Below, in pieces: positions 59,112 to 64,000 of a DNA stretch of 64,000 nucleotides (positions are counted from its first letter, which is position 1; the number at the start of each line of letters is the position of its first letter). The notes below the pieces were generated by a model. That model saw nothing but the letters and a program-made list of their open reading frames with translations, did not search any database and had not been told where the DNA came from. The position numbers were made by a program, and so were the translations under genes. The stretch is from Canna indica (Eukaryota; Streptophyta; Magnoliopsida; Zingiberales; Cannaceae): positions 37,190,001-37,254,000 of the forward strand of contig CP136896.1 of NCBI GenBank assembly GCA_034359265.1, read 5' to 3'.

Positions 59112-60790
59112 TGTTGGCCTAAGGTTTTCTACCTTGGTCTTAATCACAATTTTGATGATAACAAATATGGAACTAATGATTTCATGGAGAGTTATTTTCA
59201 GGTTCCATATCGGTTAGCGCATGACGTCCCCGATCGGAAAAATCGAAGAAATCAAAGAAATCGGCAAGAACGCTCGTCGACGGTCGGGATTCTTCGAGAA
59301 GTTAGAGTTTAGATTTAGGGTGTCTAGCATATGTTGTAATCCTCTTTTATGATGAAAATAACCCAAAAACCAAACCCGAACCCCAAAACATGAAACCCGA
59401 AAATTGCCCTAAATTCACTAAGCCTAGGGAGCTCCTTGGAGGGCTATATGACCTAGACATTTTCTTGACACAAAAAATGGCGGTAATTGTTCATTGGGTA
59501 AAAACTAGATAACAAGATATTTTAAAGGAATTTTTGGAAGTCTTTACCATACCCATATTTGACCCGGGAGATTAGAAAATTTTTGTTTTCCATAAATTTG
59601 TACTAGACCCCAAAAACTAGATTTTGATTCTTAAGGATTTTGATTTTTTAGATATTTTTATTGAATCCAAATGAAGGGTAATCCTTATATAACATTTATG
59701 TTTTAAAGTTGTTAACCCGAATCCATATGTTTTAAAGTTAAGAAATGTTATATAAGAAGACTTAGTGAAGACGGAAGATAGAAACGAGCAAACAAGCAGA
59801 AAACTCAGCCAAACCAAAATGCTCTGCCCAGGTTCGATCGATCGACTGGTCGACCGACAGAAGATGAGGGCATTTTGGTCAATCGACCAGTCAACCGAAC
59901 GTTGCCCACAATGGGCAGAATACCTTCGGTCGCTTGGCAATCACTATGTCGGACGACTGGTGATCGATAACGGGCAAAAATCCGCCCGTTGAGAAGAGGG
60001 GAGCTCTCTCTTCTCTTCATGGCTTATAAACAGGAAGCCATGAGAGTCTTCCTCCATGATGTTGATCACTTCTAACCTCCTTGAGCCATCTTTTGATCAA
60101 TTCTAAGCCCTCATTGAGCCAATCTTGTGAAAACCCTAGCTTGAACCTTTCATCTCTTTGATTGAGTATTTACTTCATTGCTTCACCATCAAAGACATCA
60201 AGAGGAAGCCAAGAATCTTGTTGTGGAGCTAAGTATTTTACTGTTTGATTTCTTGCCCCATTTAGTGTTGTATTTTCTTGTTATTTCATTGTATTCGAGT
60301 TTGTATAAACCTAGAGTGCTAGGTTGATTGAGTTGGTGGTTGTCTTGGTGTTAAGGCTTAAATCCACCATTGTAAACTTAGTTTACTAGGATTAGTTGAG
60401 TTGTTCCTTAGGTTGAGGTGGGAGAGTGCTCTCGGTAGGAAGGCGGGATACTTCCAGGTGTGGAAGTGCCTTCGGTTTGAGAGTGGAGCTTTCCGGTTGT
60501 AAAGTCCTCTTTGTAAGGTAAACGATATAATATTGTAAACTTTGTTTGGAAATCCTAAGCGGGGTGCTTAGGTGTGAAGTAGGCATTGGGGTCGAACCAC
60601 TATAAATCTTTGTGTTCGCATTGATATTTTGTTTGTATTAATTGCTTTATTACTTATTGCTTCCGCGTTTAGTCATTCAATCGTAAATTGCCTAAGTAAT
60701 CAAGTAAACGATTAAAATTGAAATTAGGTGAAAATTTTAGTTAACACACTAATCACCCCCCGTCCCTCTAGTGTGGTCATTTCACCAACA
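59112..60790 (+). mobile_element. LTR-1, 5' LTR of the gag at 60859
   Basis: 1679 bp, the best preserved LTR-1, from TGTTGGCCTAAGG to CATTTCACCAACA. It carries the family motif variant TTTTGATGATAACAAATATG, palindromic modules at 59833-59965 and a TATA-like ttataaac (60024-60031). The transcribed part has the direct strings AAGTGCCTTCGG and GTGGAAGTGCC common to the family. A PBS and gag follow. The bases before the LTR (ATTTG) would be the TSD; the partner LTR is absent. Confidence 0.9.
59833..59965 (+). repeat. Palindromic GGTCGACC modules
   Basis: A short array (cores such as CGATCGATCGACTGGTCGACC and GTCAATCGACCAGTCAACC), about 60 bp upstream of the TATA-like element. Confidence 0.75.
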
Positions 60791-60792
60791 TT

Positions 60793-60804
60793 TGGTATCA
60801 GAGC
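60793..60804 (+). promoter_or_regulatory. Primer-binding site (tRNA-iMet type)
   Basis: TGGTATCAGAGC, exact, two bases after the 5' LTR. Confidence 0.9.
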
Positions 60805-60858
60805 GGGTCGTAGATTGAGATTTCACCATCTCCTCTACATCGTCTCTCGATCCGAAAA

Positions 60859-62049
60859 ATGACACTAGAGTGTTTAGGGTCTTCACCTCCTAGGTTCGAT
60901 GCCTCGAACTTTGGTCTTTGGAAATATAGGATGCACACATATTTAAAGACTAAAGGTTTTGGTGTCTTTAACATGTTAAGACTAAAATTCATTGAGCCTA
61001 AGGTTGACATGCATGCTTGGAGTGAATTAGATAAGAAAATGTTTAAGTATAATGAAGATGCCATAAATTGTATTCTTTGCACCTTACCAAATGACATTCT
61101 TGAAAAAGTATTGCATTGCTCTACGGCTTTTGAAAAAGGGCATGTGAAGAAAAATTGCCTAAGCATGAAGAACAAAGCAAGGAAGATGTCAAGTGCTTCC
61201 ACCTCCACCTCTCACTCACTTGAAGCACCCTCTAGCCATGACTATGAAGCCACATCCAAACTTAGCCTCATGGATGATAATGATGAGGTACACTCTCCTG
61301 CACCTAGTCATGCTAATGAAAATGACAATGCTAGTTCTACTAGTTCTCATGACATGTCATATGATGAGTTAGTAGATGAGTGTAGAAAGATGTATGCCTT
61401 GCTTGTTAGAAAAGATAAGGAAAATAAGATGCTAAAGAAAGAAAATGTGATGCTTAATTCTCATGTGCATGAATTAAAGCTAGAAAATGAGAAATCGAAA
61501 TCTAGTTCATTTGATTTCTGCCATGATAGATTGAAACTTGAGCTTAAGGACTTAAAGCTTGAAAATGAAAATTTAAAATTTGAGAATTCAAAAATCGTAA
61601 GTGAGAACAATATTTTGAAATCCCAACTATATGCCATGCATAAGTCAAGTGAAGTTTTAAAAGATAAGATTTTGGTCTTGAACAAGGAAGTACATAATTT
61701 GAGAAACTCAACTTCATTCAAGAAAATTGGAAAGAAAAATGTTTCTTTCAAAAATGCCCTATGTTCATCATAAATCTCATGCTATGCATTCTAATGCAAA
61801 ATCTCATGCTATGAAAAATGATAACAAAAAGTTTCATGATCATTGTTTTTGTTACGGTGTCTATGGGCATGCTATATATGATTGCGCCTTTAAGATGAAC
61901 CCAAGTGGAGTTAAAATACTTTGGGTAGCTAAGCCCTCTAACCCACAAGGACCCAAGGACATTTGGGTACCAAAGGTCTCATGCTCTTTTGTAGCCGGGA
62001 AGTCACTAATTGTTCACAATAATGCGACCCTTAAGTTGAAATTCCTTTT
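60859..62049 (+). pseudogene. Gag of LTR-1 element (internal deletion plus frameshift)
   Basis: Starts MTLECLGSSPPRFDASNFGL and is open for 304 codons to 61773. Compared with the paralog at 3-1412, about 65 residues are missing in frame at about 61130: the sequence passes from LHCSTA straight to FEKGHVKKNC, so the first zinc knuckle has lost its N-terminal half and both first cysteines. The long coiled coil (about residues 170-285) is intact. A frameshift near 61760 moves the end into another frame (61727-62053), which holds the second knuckle CFCYGVYGHAIYDC at about 61845. The element is cut off at about 62049 by CACTA transposase sequence; no pol follows. Confidence 0.8.
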
Positions 62050-63345
62050 TTGATGAATATCATAAGTGATGACTCCGTCGTCCCACGAGTTCTTTAAATC
62101 ATCAATTAACGGTCGAAGGAACACATCCAATTATTTTCTTGGTCCCCTTGGTCCTGGGATTACCATACTCAAAAATATGAAATCATCTTTCATGCACATC
62201 GACGGCGGCAAATTGTAGACTGTGAGGAGCACCGGCCAAACAGAATATAAAGTGGATGATTGACCGAATGGATTGAACCCATCAGTACATAACCCTAGTC
62301 TGATATTTCTAGGATCACTTGCAAATGATGGATAACATCGATCAAGTTGTTTCCATGCTTCAATGTTAGACGGATGAGTCATAACATTTGGATCACGACT
62401 CTTAGCATGTCATATCATATGTTGGGCTATTTTTTCAGACATGAACAACCGCTTCAATCTGGGAATTATCGGGAAATACCGAAGAACCTAAAACGGTATA
62501 TCTTTCTGCGTACTCGAAGATTTCTCTTTGTACCATGGATGTTCACATGTTGGACACTGGGTCAAGTCTGTGTATTCACTGTAATAGAGAATGTAGTTGT
62601 TCTGACATGCATTAATTTTTTGATACCCTAGACCATGTCTCTTCGTCATCTTTTTTGTCTTATAGAAACTATCCTCCAGTTTGTTATCTTTAGGCAACGC
62701 TTTGTGAAACAGCTCAAAAAATTGATTATATGCTAACTCAGTTACGTTGCAGTCAAACTTAATGTTTAATATTTGAGTCATTATTGACAACTTTGAATAT
62801 TCATCACATCCTTCATACAATGGTTCATCTGCAGCTTTCAGTAAATCATGAAACTGTGCTGCTTCTAGATTTGGTAACTCCATTTGAATTTTCGGTTCTA
62901 CTTGTGGCTCACACTCTATATCCATTGTCACTTCAGTACTTGACGACTGACCTCCTAATTCTGTGTGAGGCATTGGCAACCTTTGGAATTCATCACTGCC
63001 CAGAGCATCCAAGACCATATTTTGATACGGCTGCTCAATGGATGTTGTATGAGTTGCGGATGAAGATCCAATATTAGACGACTGGCCTCCTAATTCATAT
63101 GATGACATGCCTATGAATGACTCCCCGTGTGAAATCCATCGATAGTAACGATTCATGAAACCATTTCTGTATAGGTGCAATGTCACTGCCTGTCGGTCTA
63201 GGAAAAACAAGTTGACACACCGATGACACGGACATCTAATTTTGTCAACACTAACAAATTACGGATTTGAATATGCGAAGTTCAAAAATTCCTGAACACC
63301 GCTCTTGAATTCTTCAAGTAAACCTCCATGGTACATCCGACGGTA
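62050..63345 (-). pseudogene. CACTA transposase, TNP2 type (N-terminal part)
   Basis: En/Spm-type transposase that would bind and cut CACTA ends. On minus it starts near 63345 with SRMYRRMYHGGLLEEF, where the usual SWMY Trp is Arg and no ATG is seen. It continues through FLNFAYSNP, a TAA at about 63255, the Cys/His cluster KIRCPCHRCVN and, in a 240-codon open frame (63210-62488), LHLYRNGFMNRYYRW and CPTCEHPWY. The TNP2 domain (PF02992-like) then begins: FPIIPRLKRLFMS (about 62480), and after a disrupted stretch SFASDPRNIRLGLCTDGFNP (62330-62270) and the MCMKDDFIFLSMVIPGP box. It is lost at about 62050 against gag sequence. One TAG and a frameshift lie near 62400. Confidence 0.8.
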
Positions 63346-63449
63346 CATCCGACTGTACGTGATATATCACAACAATTACTTCTTTAGAAATCTTCATAGG
63401 TGGGCGCATTCGGGAATCAAATTATTCTTCTTGCATTTAAATATTCTTT

Positions 63450-63577
63450 TTAACATTCAATTTCAGTCGAAATTCCAGCAGCATTTCCCTACTATTCTCC
63501 AAGTATGCATATCATCTGGGCGCATACTTGGAGAACAAGGGATATCTGCTAGAATTTCAAACTGAAATGAATGTTAA
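63450..63577. other. Long hairpin upstream of the TNP2 transposase
   Basis: An inverted repeat with arms 63450-63508 and 63522-63577 and a 13-base loop. Arms begin TTAACATTCAATTTCAG and end CTGAAATGAATGTTAA, and around the loop GAGAA...CAAGTATGC pairs with GCATACTTGGAGAA. It lies about 105 bp upstream of the transposase frame. A shorter relative is at 23950-24001. Confidence 0.7.
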
Positions 63578-64000
63578 CAAAAATATTTAACTACAAGTAA
63601 AATAATTTTGATCCAAAACTGTCCGATCAAGGACAATTCAAAAATCGTAAAGAATCTATAAGTTTTGTACTTCTTATAGACAACGATATGATCTCTGAAC
63701 GGATCTAAGGTATTGTAAAAAAATTTATGATCCAACGGTCGATAAGTTCGTGTCACTTTATCAACTCGTGAATCATAATATTATTTCCAATTTCAATCCT
63801 AAAATTATACCGACAAATTATGCATTAATAGTGTAGAATGGAGTACGAATAGTTAATTAATTCTTTGTACACAAGCAAAATAAAGCAAAGCCCATATATT
63901 TAGTGTCAACAACTAGACAACCCAAGGTGGTATAAACTTTACTTTAACTAGCTAGCAAACTGATAGCAACTCAGGAATCCTATGCCACCAATAGGCAATT
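63578..64000. other. Sequence upstream of the transposase
   Basis: AT-rich, probably 5' leader or promoter region of the CACTA element, whose terminus would lie beyond the window. No gene seen. Confidence 0.4.

Noticed and set aside
60798..61208. Minus-strand 136-codon frame
   Set aside because: It lies antisense to the well-supported gag at 60859; the Gag similarity is on the plus strand.

Overview
This window is nuclear DNA from a flowering plant with a large, repeat-rich genome. It is AT-rich, has no bacterial-style operons, and carries plant Ty1/copia and Ty3/gypsy retrotransposons, CACTA (En/Spm) DNA transposons, hAT- and Mutator-like MITEs, a TRIM element, solo LTRs and plant-type splice signals. 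I cannot name the species. I see no intact host gene. Almost every long reading frame belongs to a transposable element, and nearly all are broken by stops, frameshifts or later insertions.

One copia-type LTR family (called LTR-1 here) dominates. Its copies begin TGTTGG (or TATTGG) and soon carry the motif TTTTGATGATAACAAACATG. Many hold tandem modules of a GGTCGACC-type palindrome a little upstream of a TATA box. Copies or pieces lie at 1481-3042 (-), 8361-9828 (-), 12341-13409 (+), 17058-17164 (-), 18342-19513 (+), 24164-25365 (+, solo LTR), 28447-32521 (+, solo LTR), 41702-43166 (-), 47508-48900 (-), 56030-57305 (+, diverged) and 59112-60790 (+). Gag genes follow four of them. One complete non-autonomous member (41702-48900, TSD TGGTT) has two LTRs, a decayed gag, a second ORF and no pol.

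Layout. 1-3042: gag and 5' LTR of a minus-strand LTR-1 element. 3043-8360: gypsy-like LTR-2 pieces, a small MITE, a TRIM (6160-6486) and a CACTA end. 8361-13409: a minus LTR-1 3' end facing a truncated plus LTR-1. 13410-17057: the least repetitive stretch, with possible gene-remnant exons and a hAT-type MITE with an 8-bp TSD. 17165-18341: gypsy RT/RNase H remnant. 18342-21556: LTR-1 5' LTR and gag, split by a CACTA-like insertion. 21557-25820: a CACTA transposon whose transposase is split by a solo LTR. 25821-37230: a Sirevirus-like copia element (5' LTR, PBS, gag, pol, start of ORF3), itself split by a solo LTR that holds an LTR-2 copy and by a CACTA MITE. 37231-41082: two LTR-2 copies in inverted orientation. 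41083-54223: a third LTR type interrupted by the non-autonomous LTR-1 element and by a 3.4-kb CACTA element. 54224-57305: its internal region and a diverged LTR. 57306-59111: a Mutator-like MITE and a CACTA end. 59112-62049: LTR-1 5' LTR and gag. 62050-63400: TNP2-type CACTA transposase on the minus strand, with a hairpin upstream.

Several nestings can be ordered from their target-site duplications: GTACC, GCA, ATTGA, TGGTT, ATT, GGTTAGAG and TTTTATGAA. The genes do not form a pathway; the window is a layered record of insertions. I found no convincing new biological system. The most unusual items are the palindromic module arrays in the LTR promoters, the LTR-2 family with conserved splice donor and acceptor sites, the pol-less element carrying a second ORF, and the hairpin shared by CACTA transposase leaders.
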